6,080 bases of DNA from positions 1 to 6,080 of the forward strand of contig JASIBM010000093.1 of NCBI GenBank assembly GCA_030045175.1. Direction: 5' to 3'. A program made the translations under genes and the position numbers. The notes below the pieces were generated by a model. The model was given only the letters and a program-made list of their open reading frames with translations. It did no database searches and was not told the DNA's origin. Positions 1 through 5,135 of this stretch are shown here, piece after piece; positions within the stretch are counted from its first letter, which is position 1, and each line of letters starts with the position of its first letter. This DNA comes from Streptosporangiaceae bacterium. GTDB taxonomy: Bacteria > Actinomycetota > Actinomycetes > Streptosporangiales > Streptosporangiaceae.

Positions 1-195
1 ATCGACCCGGACGCTGCCGCGAAGAGACTAGCCGCCAGGCACGGTCATTTTGCCGATCCGGCGATCCTGGACAGCCAGTTCGCCGACCTGGAGCCGCCGT
101 CGCAGGACGAGCGCTCGGTGGTCACCGTGCGCGCCGATCAAGCTCCAGGCGATTTGGCTGAGCAGATCATCGGTCTGCTGAGCCTGGCCGGATGA
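1..195 (+). CDS. gntK: Gluconokinase, C-terminal part (5' end outside window)
   Basis: The frame is open from base 1 to a TGA at 193-195 and gives 64 residues. They contain the stretch RHGHFADPAILDSQFADLEP, which matches the conserved C-terminal block of GntK-type gluconokinases (R..HF....LLDSQF.TLEP in E. coli GntK), followed by the usual short acidic tail and final helix (EQIIGLL). The family phosphorylates D-gluconate to 6-phosphogluconate with ATP in the cytosol, feeding the pentose phosphate or Entner-Doudoroff routes. The P-loop and catalytic N-terminal two thirds lie outside the window and cannot be checked. The next gene starts 39 bp downstream on the same strand, so the two may be co-transcribed. 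The family call rests on one strong motif; a general shikimate-kinase-like P-loop kinase is the less likely alternative. Confidence 0.87.
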   Translation: MDPDAAAKRLAARHGHFADPAILDSQFADLEPPSQDERSVVTVRADQAPGDLAEQIIGLLSLAG

Positions 196-234
196 GCCTA
201 TCGCCGTAATGCCGACTCCGAAGGTGGGTGCATT

Positions 235-897
235 TTGTTCGGGCAGGCCGCGGGTTTCGCTTTGCTTGCCGCTTGCTCTCCGACCGCGATGCTGGTCGCG
301 GCCATCTTCCTGGTGTCTGCCAGGCCCGGCCAGATGGTGGCGCTCTACCTGGCTGGTGGCGTCCTCGTGGTGGCCGTGGCTGGCACCATCGCGCTGGTCG
401 CGATGCGGACAGGCGGGCTGAGTGAGGTCGGCGAGCGAGAGCCCAGGTATGGCCTGCGGCTGGGGCTCGGAGTGCTCGCCCTGATCGCGGCCGCCGTGAT
501 CGCGCTGCGCAAGCCGAGGCCGCCAGAGCCCGCCAGGCAGCGAAAGCCCGGCCTGGTCGCCAGGATGTCGGCAGGCCCGACGCCGCGCAGGGCCTTCGTG
601 GTTGGCCTGATCGTCTTCGGCCCCGGGCTCACCTTCATCGCTGCGGTTCAGGTGGTGGCCACCGCCAGGGCCAGCCTCGTCGCCACGGTCGCGGCGATGG
701 CGATGATCGTCGTGCTGACCGTCTTGTTCGCCTGGGCGCCGCTAGCGGCCTACCTGATCGCCCCCGAGGCGACCGTTCGCTGGCTCGACACGCTCAATGC
801 CGCGATCCGCCGCAACAGCCGCGTGATACTGACCAGCGCGGTCGCGCTCATCGGCGTGCTACTCGTGATCCAGGGCAGTGCTGGCCTCACCCGATGA
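235..897 (+). CDS. GAP / SfLAP-type six-helix membrane protein
   Basis: The 220-residue hydrophobic protein has about six membrane helices (roughly residues 6-28, 34-57, 74-92, 118-141, 148-175 and 196-214). A basic, proline-rich cytosolic loop lies near residues 92-120 (LRKPRPPEPARQRKPG). The arrangement of a small-residue first helix with an SP.AM motif, then a 'SARPGQM..LYLAGGVLV' segment, then the central basic loop, resembles the actinobacterial GAP family (Pfam SfLAP). That family is named after a mycobacterial protein implicated in sulfolipid/glycopeptidolipid export; most members have no known substrate. The start is TTG at 235: it is preceded by AAGGTGGG at 221-228 with 6 nt spacing, and no ATG or GTG occurs in frame after the upstream stop at 193-195. 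The 3' end overlaps the convergent gene by 39 bp. The fold is clear; the family name is likely and the function unknown. Confidence 0.78.
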   Translation: MFGQAAGFALLAACSPTAMLVAAIFLVSARPGQMVALYLAGGVLVVAVAGTIALVAMRTGGLSEVGEREPRYGLRLGLGVLALIAAAVIALRKPRPPEPARQRKPGLVARMSAGPTPRRAFVVGLIVFGPGLTFIAAVQVVATARASLVATVAAMAMIVVLTVLFAWAPLAAYLIAPEATVRWLDTLNAAIRRNSRVILTSAVALIGVLLVIQGSAGLTR

Positions 898-1473
898 TCG
901 CGCGACCGCGCCGTGCCCGCGGCCGAAGCGCAGGAACGCGGTGAGCGCGGCGATCACGACGGCGATGGCAATGCCCAGGTAGAGGACGTCGATGCCGCCG
1001 CGAGTCTGCACGGCCACGTCCACGAACGTGATGGCCGCCACCAAGATGAGCATCGACACGACCCTGGCCTTCAGATCTTCAAGATCGTGCATCTTCAGCC
1101 AGCTCGGCATCCAGTACCGCTCGGTGGCACGCTCCCTGGCGATGAAGAGCCCGTAGAAGCCGAAGGCCGCGATCATAAGCGTCGCCCCGACCAGGTACGC
1201 GTCCATGACCACGAGGAACCTGCCGAGGATGCCCTCGACCTCCGTCCTAGTGGAGACGTGCAGCTCAAAGACCGTGGCGATGAGGATGACTGAGCCGTAG
1301 GCGAACGCCCCGGCGGCATCGGCGAGCAGGAAAAGCACGGGCACCAAGACGATCAGCCTGGACCAGGCGAGCATGCGCTCAAACCACCGCTGCATGACGG
1401 GAATCGAGTTCCTGCCGTCCACGACGCGGTCGGCCGCGGGTCCGGTGGGCGGCCCCGCGGGCTCCTCGGTCAC
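859..1473 (-). CDS. YqhA family (UPF0114) membrane protein
   Basis: The 204-residue protein begins with a polar tail (about residues 1-26). It continues with 'RWFERMLAWSRLIVLVPVLFL', typical of the UPF0114/YqhA start (E..L..SR....PV). Likely membrane helices are at about 38-56, 57-73, 92-112, 137-156 and 160-181. The segment WMPSWLKMHDLEDLKARVVS (121-140) is the most diagnostic part of the family: a short amphipathic stretch with a D-L-x-x-L-K motif ahead of a membrane helix. YqhA-like proteins are conserved inner-membrane proteins of unknown function. The GTG at 1471-1473 was chosen because it is the farthest plausible start, but its upstream AAAGAAG is a weak ribosome site. An ATG at 1393-1395 (residue 27) fits the usual family length and could be the true start. 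The last 39 bp are antisense to the end of the GAP-type gene. Confidence 0.83.
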   Translation of the reverse strand: MTEEPAGPPTGPAADRVVDGRNSIPVMQRWFERMLAWSRLIVLVPVLFLLADAAGAFAYGSVILIATVFELHVSTRTEVEGILGRFLVVMDAYLVGATLMIAAFGFYGLFIARERATERYWMPSWLKMHDLEDLKARVVSMLILVAAITFVDVAVQTRGGIDVLYLGIAIAVVIAALTAFLRFGRGHGAVARSSGEASTALDHE

Positions 1474-1519
1474 ACCGCTTCTTTACCCGGCGCGGGCCAC
1501 GCGACTCGCGACGGGCTAG

Positions 1520-1546
1520 ATTGTCACGTTCGTGCGGACATGGCAA
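1520..1546 (-). promoter_or_regulatory. Possible promoter of the yqhA-like gene
   Basis: On the minus strand TTGCCA (plus 1541-1546) matches the -35 consensus at five of six bases. It is followed after 15 nt by GACAAT (plus 1520-1525), four of six matches to TATAAT. The predicted start point would be roughly 40 nt upstream of the GTG at 1473. The spacing is shorter than the usual 16-18 nt, and a CAATCT at 17 nt spacing is an alternative -10. This is a weak pattern-based call. Confidence 0.25.
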
Positions 1547-1577
1547 CGCCCTCGGAGCGAGCGCTCGCGAGGGCGCG

Positions 1578-1679
1578 GCTGGTGTGAGGTCGCCTCTCGG
1601 CGAAAGGCTCGACGCGGCTCCAGCCGGACGGTAGTCCGCGAAGGCAATGGGTTAGGCCCGGGGGACACATCACACCAGC
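1578..1679 (+). ncRNA. Candidate structured leader RNA upstream of the NfeD-flotillin operon
   Basis: A 10-bp perfect inverted repeat (1578-1587 with 1670-1679) encloses 82 nt. Within it are small hairpins CGCC-TCTC-GGCG (1591-1602), CGGC-TCCA-GCCG (1615-1626) and CGGAC-GGTA-GTCCG (1625-1638). The last two share two bases, so they are alternatives. The layout resembles a closed multi-branch RNA ending about 140 nt before the NfeD-like start. It matches no riboswitch class or tRNA that I can recognise. In GC-rich DNA such pairings also occur by chance, so this is a hypothesis; the strand is assumed from the downstream operon. Confidence 0.25.
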
Positions 1680-1801
1680 GAAGATCACAACGCTCGCGGC
1701 GGCCGGGGTATTCCGGCTCGGATCCGGGTCCTTGGCCGGCCTCAACCGGCTACCCTGCCGCTGATCGCTGGCGATACGCTGAGGATCGTTCCTGGTGCTG
1801 C

Positions 1802-1809
1802 AGGAGGAG
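1802..1809 (+). promoter_or_regulatory. Strong ribosome binding site deciding the NfeD-like start
   Basis: AGGAGGAG is close to a perfect anti-16S match and lies 9 nt before the GTG at 1819. This favours 1819 over the in-frame GTG at 1795, which would place the site inside the coding sequence. A second GTG at 1814 is also close, but it opens only a 14-codon frame that ends at 1858. Confidence 0.6.
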
Positions 1810-1818
1810 CGGCGTGAC

Positions 1819-2088
1819 GTGGGTGCGAATGTCTCTGCCATCGGCTGCATCGGCGTGATCACCGTCGCTACCCGTGGCCAGGCCGGGCCCGGAGAGGCGC
1901 TGGTCAAGATTCGCGGGGGGTCGGAGGAGTTCATCGCCTGGTCGCCCGAGCCGCTGCCCAAGGGGACCACGGTGCTCGTGATTGAGGAACGTGGCGCGAG
2001 AACCGTCGACGTCAGCGCCTGGACCGACCCGCTTGCCCCGTTACCCCCCGGCCGAAGCTCGGCCCTGTCTGGCGGTGAAGGCCGCTGA
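1819..2088 (+). CDS. Short NfeD-like OB-fold protein paired with flotillin
   Basis: The 89-residue protein reads GVITVATRGQAGPGEALVKI, then RGGSEEFIAWSPEPLPKGT and TVLVIEERGARTVDVSAW. This is the beta-rich pattern of an NfeD C-terminal (OB-fold) domain: a G.....G..G.a.V...G...a.s...i..G..V.V......t..V arrangement. Full-length NfeD/YuaF proteins carry membrane helices ahead of this domain. Here no hydrophobic segment exists, so the protein looks soluble and the anchor is missing or supplied by a partner. NfeD-like proteins usually sit beside SPFH/flotillin genes and contribute to membrane microdomains; the flotillin starts 28 bp downstream, which supports the call. The last 20 residues are proline, glycine and serine rich and probably disordered. 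Starting at GTG 1795 would add eight residues (VLQEERRD). Confidence 0.72.
   Translation: MGANVSAIGCIGVITVATRGQAGPGEALVKIRGGSEEFIAWSPEPLPKGTTVLVIEERGARTVDVSAWTDPLAPLPPGRSSALSGGEGR
2050..2064 (+). other. Small hairpin at the 3' end of the NfeD-like gene
   Basis: GGCCGA-AGC-TCGGCC is a perfect 6-bp stem with a 3-nt loop, 24 nt before the stop codon and about 50 nt before the flotillin start. It lacks a T-tract and lies inside coding sequence, so a terminator role is unlikely. It could modulate mRNA stability between the two genes, or be chance. Confidence 0.25.
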
Positions 2089-2116
2089 ACAGCCCTGACC
2101 CTGCGTGGAGATGACA

Positions 2117-3253
2117 ATGCTCGGCTACCGTGTTCCGAGGCCCGACGAGGCCATGCTGATTTCTGGTGGCAAGTACGGCATGAACGGAGCGCCCTTCCGC
2201 GTCGTGACCGGCCATGGCGCCTTCGTGCTCCCCTTCACGAGGAAGACCAACTTCCTCACCCTGGCCATGTGCGAGGCCGAGGTCTCCGAGACCTGCGTCA
2301 CCAGGCAGGGCATCTCGCTGAACGTCCGCGCCGTCATCGCGTTCAAGGTCGGCAACGACCAGGAGAGCATCGTGAACGCGGGGCAGCGATTCCTGTCCGA
2401 CCAGGATCAGATGTCCACCTTGACCGGCCGGATCTTCGCCGGCCATCTGCGGTCGATCATCGGCTCGATGACGGTCGAGGAGATCGTCACCGAGCGGCAG
2501 AAGCTGGCGACCGAGGTGCTCGACGGCTCCAAGGCCGAGATGGCCAAGATCGGCCTCACCGTCGACTCGCTCCAGATCCAGTCGATCGACGACCTGGGCT
2601 CGGGCTACATCGACGCCATGGCCGCTCCGCACAACGCCGCGATCCAGCGGCAGGCGCAGATCGCCCAGGCGCAGGCGAACCAGGCGTCGGCCGAGGCGCA
2701 GCAGCAGTCGCAGCGGGCGCAGGCCGAGTACGCCAGGCAGACCGCGGTCGTTCAGGCGGAGTACAAGGCGGAGGTGGACAGGGCCCAAGCCTCGTCCGCC
2801 CAAGCCGGGCCGCTGGCGGAGGCGCAGGCGCAGATGGAGGTGCTCGCGGCGCGAGCCGAGCTGGCCAAGCGGCAAGCCGAGCTGCGCGAGCGCGAGCTCG
2901 TGGCCGAGGTGATCAAGCCCGCCGAGGCGGAGGCGGAAAAGGTGCAGATCCTGGCCAAGGCCGACGCGCAGCGGGTGACCATGCAGGCCGAGGCCGCGGC
3001 GTCGCACAACAGGGTCGCGCTCGACCGGATGCTGATCGAGCAGTTGCCGCAGATCGTCAAGGAGGCGGCGGCCGGCCTGGCGGGGTCGAACCTCAGCGTG
3101 CTGAACGGCGCCGAGGGCCTCAGCGAGCTCGCGGCCGGCCTGGTCGCGCAGGGCCTGACCATACTCGACTCGGTGAAGAAGGGCCTGAACGGGGAAGAGG
3201 CGGCCGCCGCTGGCGCCGTCCAGGCCAGCGCAGGGAACGACGACGCTCAGTAG
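2117..3253 (+). CDS. Flotillin-like SPFH domain protein
   Basis: The protein has 378 residues from ATG 2117. The N-terminal half is an SPFH/band-7 domain (about residues 5-165), beginning MLGYRVPRPDEAMLISGG, with the core 'FVLPFTRKTNFLTLAMCEAEV' and a conserved 'GRIFAGHLRSIIGSMTVEEI' segment. The second half (about 175-300) is an Ala/Glu/Gln-rich coiled coil with repeated EA.AE motifs (for example PAEAEAEKVQILAKADAQR), as in flotillins. The C-terminus has a conserved oligomerisation-type region (LDRMLIEQLPQIVKEAA). Flotillins form large oligomers on the inner membrane face and organise microdomains. There is no full membrane helix; Cys-52 and Cys-60 lie in the SPFH domain. ATG 2117 is preferred because GGAG at 2107-2110 is 6 nt upstream; GTG 2105 and ATG 2111 are in-frame alternatives. 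The partner NfeD-like gene is directly upstream, so an operon is very likely. Confidence 0.92.
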   Translation: MLGYRVPRPDEAMLISGGKYGMNGAPFRVVTGHGAFVLPFTRKTNFLTLAMCEAEVSETCVTRQGISLNVRAVIAFKVGNDQESIVNAGQRFLSDQDQMSTLTGRIFAGHLRSIIGSMTVEEIVTERQKLATEVLDGSKAEMAKIGLTVDSLQIQSIDDLGSGYIDAMAAPHNAAIQRQAQIAQAQANQASAEAQQQSQRAQAEYARQTAVVQAEYKAEVDRAQASSAQAGPLAEAQAQMEVLAARAELAKRQAELRERELVAEVIKPAEAEAEKVQILAKADAQRVTMQAEAAASHNRVALDRMLIEQLPQIVKEAAAGLAGSNLSVLNGAEGLSELAAGLVAQGLTILDSVKKGLNGEEAAAAGAVQASAGNDDAQ

Positions 3254-3261
3254 CGCTACTG
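3248..3261. repeat. 14-bp perfect palindrome over the flotillin stop codon
   Basis: CAGTAGCGCTACTG reads the same on both strands and contains the TAG stop (3251-3253). It could be a short hairpin (5-bp stem, 4-nt loop), a dimeric protein-binding site, or coincidence. It directly abuts the tandem repeats. Confidence 0.55.
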
Positions 3262-3305
3262 CCTGAAATCGCGCGGCCTGAAATCGCGCGGCCTGAAATC
3301 ACGTG
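3261..3305. repeat. Three tandem copies of a 15-bp repeat
   Basis: GCCTGAAATCGCGCG occurs at 3261-3275 and 3276-3290 without a mismatch. A third copy at 3291-3305 differs at two positions (GCCTGAAATCACGTG). The array lies just after the flotillin stop and upstream of the sigma gene. The unit is a multiple of three, so in the flotillin/sigma frame it reads as repeated LKSRG. It may be replication slippage, or iterated binding sites in the sigma promoter region. Confidence 0.9.
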
Positions 3306-3311
3306 GCCGTG

Positions 3312-3350
3312 GGCAACCTGCTGGCATACCGCGTGCATTTAATGGTCGTG
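3312..3350 (+). promoter_or_regulatory. Possible promoter region of the sigma/anti-sigma operon
   Basis: TTTAAT at 3338-3343 matches the -10 consensus at five of six bases and is the most AT-rich spot in the spacer. No good -35 lies 17 nt upstream. GGCAACC at 3312-3318 resembles the GGAAC-type -35 of ECF promoters, but the nearest CGTG (3332-3335) is only 13 nt away and the next (3347-3350) 28 nt away. Neither arrangement is ideal. Transcription could also come from the flotillin operon. Confidence 0.28.
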
Positions 3351-3376
3351 ATCAAAGCGCGCGAGGCGGCTGGAGC

Positions 3377-3895
3377 ATGAGCTCGAGCCGTGACACGGAG
3401 TTCACCGAGTTCGTCGTCGCCCGGCTGCCAGCCCTGCGCCGGGTCGCCTACCTGCTGTGCCAGGACTGGCACCAGGCTGACGACCTGGTGCAGGTCGCGA
3501 TCACCAGGTTGTACACACACTGGGGACGGGCCGCGGCGATGGAGCGTCCCGAGGCCTACGTCAGGACGATCGTGATCAGGCAGTTCCTGATCGACCGTCG
3601 CTCCAGTTGGTCACGGCGGGTCACGCTCAAGGCCGAGTTGCCGGAGTCGGCTGGTGCCTCGCCGGATCGCGACTGCGCGCTGGACGTGAACGCGGCCTTG
3701 GCCGCGCTGCCGCCGAGGCAGCGGGCCACGATCGTGCTGCGCTTCTACTGCGACCTGCCCGTGGACCAGGTGGCCGGCGTGCTCGGCTGCACGGCGGGCA
3801 CGGTCAAGAGCCAGACCGCCAAGGGCCTGGACTCGCTCAGGCGCGCACTCGAGCCAGCCAGCACAGTCACCGGGGAGGCGCAAAGTCATGGATGA
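3377..3895 (+). CDS. SigE-family ECF RNA polymerase sigma factor
   Basis: The 172-residue protein has the two-domain ECF layout. Region 2 (about residues 8-78) includes VARLPALRRVAYLLCQDWHQ, the core-binding ADDLVQ (34-39), and the promoter-melting part 'YVRTIVIRQFLIDRRSSW'. Region 4 (about 103-157) has LPPRQRATIVLRFYCDLPVD followed by the -35-binding helix-turn-helix 'VAGVLGCTAGTVKSQTAKGL'. The pattern matches the actinobacterial SigE-family ECF group, which redirects RNA polymerase to stress promoters and is usually held inactive by a membrane anti-sigma factor. GAGGCGG (3363-3369) lies 7 nt before ATG 3377, and no other usual start codon lies between it and the upstream in-frame stop. The stop overlaps the next gene (ATGGATGA), suggesting translational coupling. 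Target promoters cannot be deduced from this window. Confidence 0.93.
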   Translation: MSSSRDTEFTEFVVARLPALRRVAYLLCQDWHQADDLVQVAITRLYTHWGRAAAMERPEAYVRTIVIRQFLIDRRSSWSRRVTLKAELPESAGASPDRDCALDVNAALAALPPRQRATIVLRFYCDLPVDQVAGVLGCTAGTVKSQTAKGLDSLRRALEPASTVTGEAQSHG

Positions 3896-5045
3896 GAACA
3901 AAGCGCGGTCGCTGCTCGAGCAGGCGGCTGGCGCTCCTGCCCCGTCGAGTTCGGTGGACATCGCCAAGGCACGCCGGATCGGAAGGCGCCGCCTGCGCCT
4001 GCGGCGCTTCGGGGCGCCGGCAGCGTCCGTGTCAGCCGTGGCGATCGTCATCGGGCTGATCGCGAGCGGGGCGGTCCCGCTCGGTGCCGGTTCCCATGTC
4101 GGCGGCAGGCCGGCACCCGTCGCGAGCGGCGGGGCAGCCCACACGCGCGCGCTCAACCCGCTCGTGCCGTACGCGACCTTCGGCTGGCTGCCCGTCGGCT
4201 ACGCGGTGAGCGCTGAGCCCATGCACGGGTACTCGATCATCACTCCGACGGTGGAGCAGCTTACGGCGAGCGACTCCTCCGGCAGGTCGATCTCGTTCGA
4301 GGTGTTCCCGATCGGGCAATGTCACCTGACCGGCCCGCGCACAGGTGCGATCTCGCACCTCAGCGTGCTCAGCTGCGGCGGGCTCCCGACTCCGGTCGGC
4401 CTGCGTGAGCGGGTGACAGGGACGATCCCAGGCGTTGCCGGCGGGCGCGCCTACTGGTGGACGATCAAAGCCGGGCAGTACCACAGCCTCGCGCTCCGCA
4501 CGGCTAAGGCCTGGGTTGTCATCGACCCGGCTGTGGTCTCGCTTGCCACCGAGATCAGGGTCGCCACGCATGTCCGGTTTGGCTCAGGGCGGCCCCTGGC
4601 GTTCCCGTTCCGGCTGACCGGGTTGCCTTCGCGGTGGCGCGTCGGATTGAGCTACCCCTGGACCGTAGGCGATCGCCTGATGGGCTCCGGCCTGTGGCTA
4701 GGACCAGGATCGTCCCACAACCAGGTCCAAGTCTCCACGGCGCCAGCCAACACGCGCGGTTTCTGCGGGAAAGACTCCGGGCAGGAGCGCTCTGGGTGGC
4801 AGCGGGTGACCGTCGGCGGCCTCCGCGGCATCTTGCTGACCGTCTACGGAGCTGGCCACTTCCAGACGCTGTGCTTCGAGGATGCCGGCGGCCTGGCGGT
4901 TTCCGTCACCGTCAACCGGCCGTTCAGCGGCCAGCCGCTGGCGGCGGCCAGGAACAACGGCGGGGTGATCGACATCTTCCTGCACCACCTGCACCTGCTC
5001 GGCCCGGACCCGGCCCACTGGACCACTCACCCGATCCCGGGCTGA
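3888..5045 (+). CDS. Single-pass membrane protein, putative anti-sigma factor / sensor
   Basis: The 385-residue protein has a short cytosolic N-terminus (1-44; basic IGRRRLRLRRFG at 31-42) and one membrane helix (about 45-65, ASVSAVAIVIGLIASGAV). A linker to about 95 and a large exported region (96-385) follow. It starts 8 bp inside the sigma gene, with GGGGAGG at 3872-3878, 9 nt upstream. The genetic coupling and the cytosol-helix-outer-domain topology are typical of membrane anti-sigma factors. I see no HXXXCXXC zinc-binding motif of the ZAS type, so an anti-sigma function rests on context. The outer part contains four cysteines (145, 163, 293, 329) and seems to consist of two related halves (about 96-232 and 238-372), each beginning with an L-P-containing segment (FGWLPVGYAV, LTGLPSRWRV). 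I recognise no enzyme motif. Alternative: a sensor protein of unknown family. Confidence 0.72.
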   Translation: MDENKARSLLEQAAGAPAPSSSVDIAKARRIGRRRLRLRRFGAPAASVSAVAIVIGLIASGAVPLGAGSHVGGRPAPVASGGAAHTRALNPLVPYATFGWLPVGYAVSAEPMHGYSIITPTVEQLTASDSSGRSISFEVFPIGQCHLTGPRTGAISHLSVLSCGGLPTPVGLRERVTGTIPGVAGGRAYWWTIKAGQYHSLALRTAKAWVVIDPAVVSLATEIRVATHVRFGSGRPLAFPFRLTGLPSRWRVGLSYPWTVGDRLMGSGLWLGPGSSHNQVQVSTAPANTRGFCGKDSGQERSGWQRVTVGGLRGILLTVYGAGHFQTLCFEDAGGLAVSVTVNRPFSGQPLAAARNNGGVIDIFLHHLHLLGPDPAHWTTHPIPG

Positions 5046-5057
5046 TGCTGCCCGGCA

Positions 5058-5109
5058 ACAACGTGGGGCCCTTGCTGCTGTTGTAGGAACAGCAAGGGCC
5101 CCACGTTGT
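5058..5109. terminator. Strong bidirectional hairpin terminator (20-bp perfect stem)
   Basis: Bases 5058-5077 and 5090-5109 are perfect reverse complements (left arm ACAACGTGGGGCCCTTGCTG), separated by a 12-nt loop. The loop can also pair in a shifted register (GCTGTT 5077-5082 with AACAGC 5088-5093). The element sits between two convergent genes, 12 bp after one stop and 26 bp before the other, where a shared terminator is expected. No T-tract follows on the plus strand, as is common in actinobacterial hairpin terminators. Its length and perfection are higher than needed for termination alone. Confidence 0.85.
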
Positions 5110-5135
5110 CACTCGCGCGCGGGGCGCTGTGCGCA

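Larger units (their letters stand above)
1474..1818. other. Intergenic region with several inverted repeats, no gene seen
   Basis: About 345 bp separate the divergently transcribed yqhA-like and NfeD-like genes. Translations in all frames are compositionally biased and match nothing I recognise. Perfect inverted repeats include CGCCCTCG (1547-1554) with CGAGGGCG (1568-1575); GCTGGTGTGA (1578-1587) with TCACACCAGC (1670-1679); CGGAC (1625-1629) with GTCCG (1634-1638); and GCCGG (1735-1739) with CCGGC (1746-1750), the last extendable to 7 pairs with one wobble. GGCCGGCC at 1734-1741 is an 8-bp palindrome. The region must hold the promoters of both flanking genes, but I see no convincing consensus for the plus-strand operon. 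Confidence 0.6.

Noticed and set aside
913..1293. Plus-strand frame inside the yqhA-like gene
   Set aside because: Its polar His/Asp/Glu/Arg-rich sequence is typical of the complement of a membrane-protein gene.
1578..1679. tRNA or known riboswitch
   Set aside because: Arm lengths, T-loop and CCA-like features of tRNAs are absent, and no consensus core of cobalamin, TPP, SAM, c-di-GMP or c-di-AMP switches is visible.
1524..2117. Long open frame on the minus strand across the NfeD-like gene and its leader
   Set aside because: The translation is low-complexity (Ser, Pro, Arg) with no recognisable motif, and it is antisense to a convincing gene.
2012..3007. 331-codon minus-strand frame opposite the flotillin gene
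   Set aside because: Its Leu/Gly/Arg/His-rich translation is the antisense shadow of the repetitive flotillin coiled coil.
3261..3305. CRISPR array
   Set aside because: The 15-bp units are directly adjacent with no spacers.
2269..3342. 357-codon plus-strand frame overlapping the flotillin gene
   Set aside because: Arg/Gly/Ala-rich out-of-frame shadow; the flotillin frame has full family similarity.
3611..4156. Minus-strand frame opposite the sigma/anti-sigma junction
   Set aside because: No motif, and it covers the coupled overlap of two well-supported genes.
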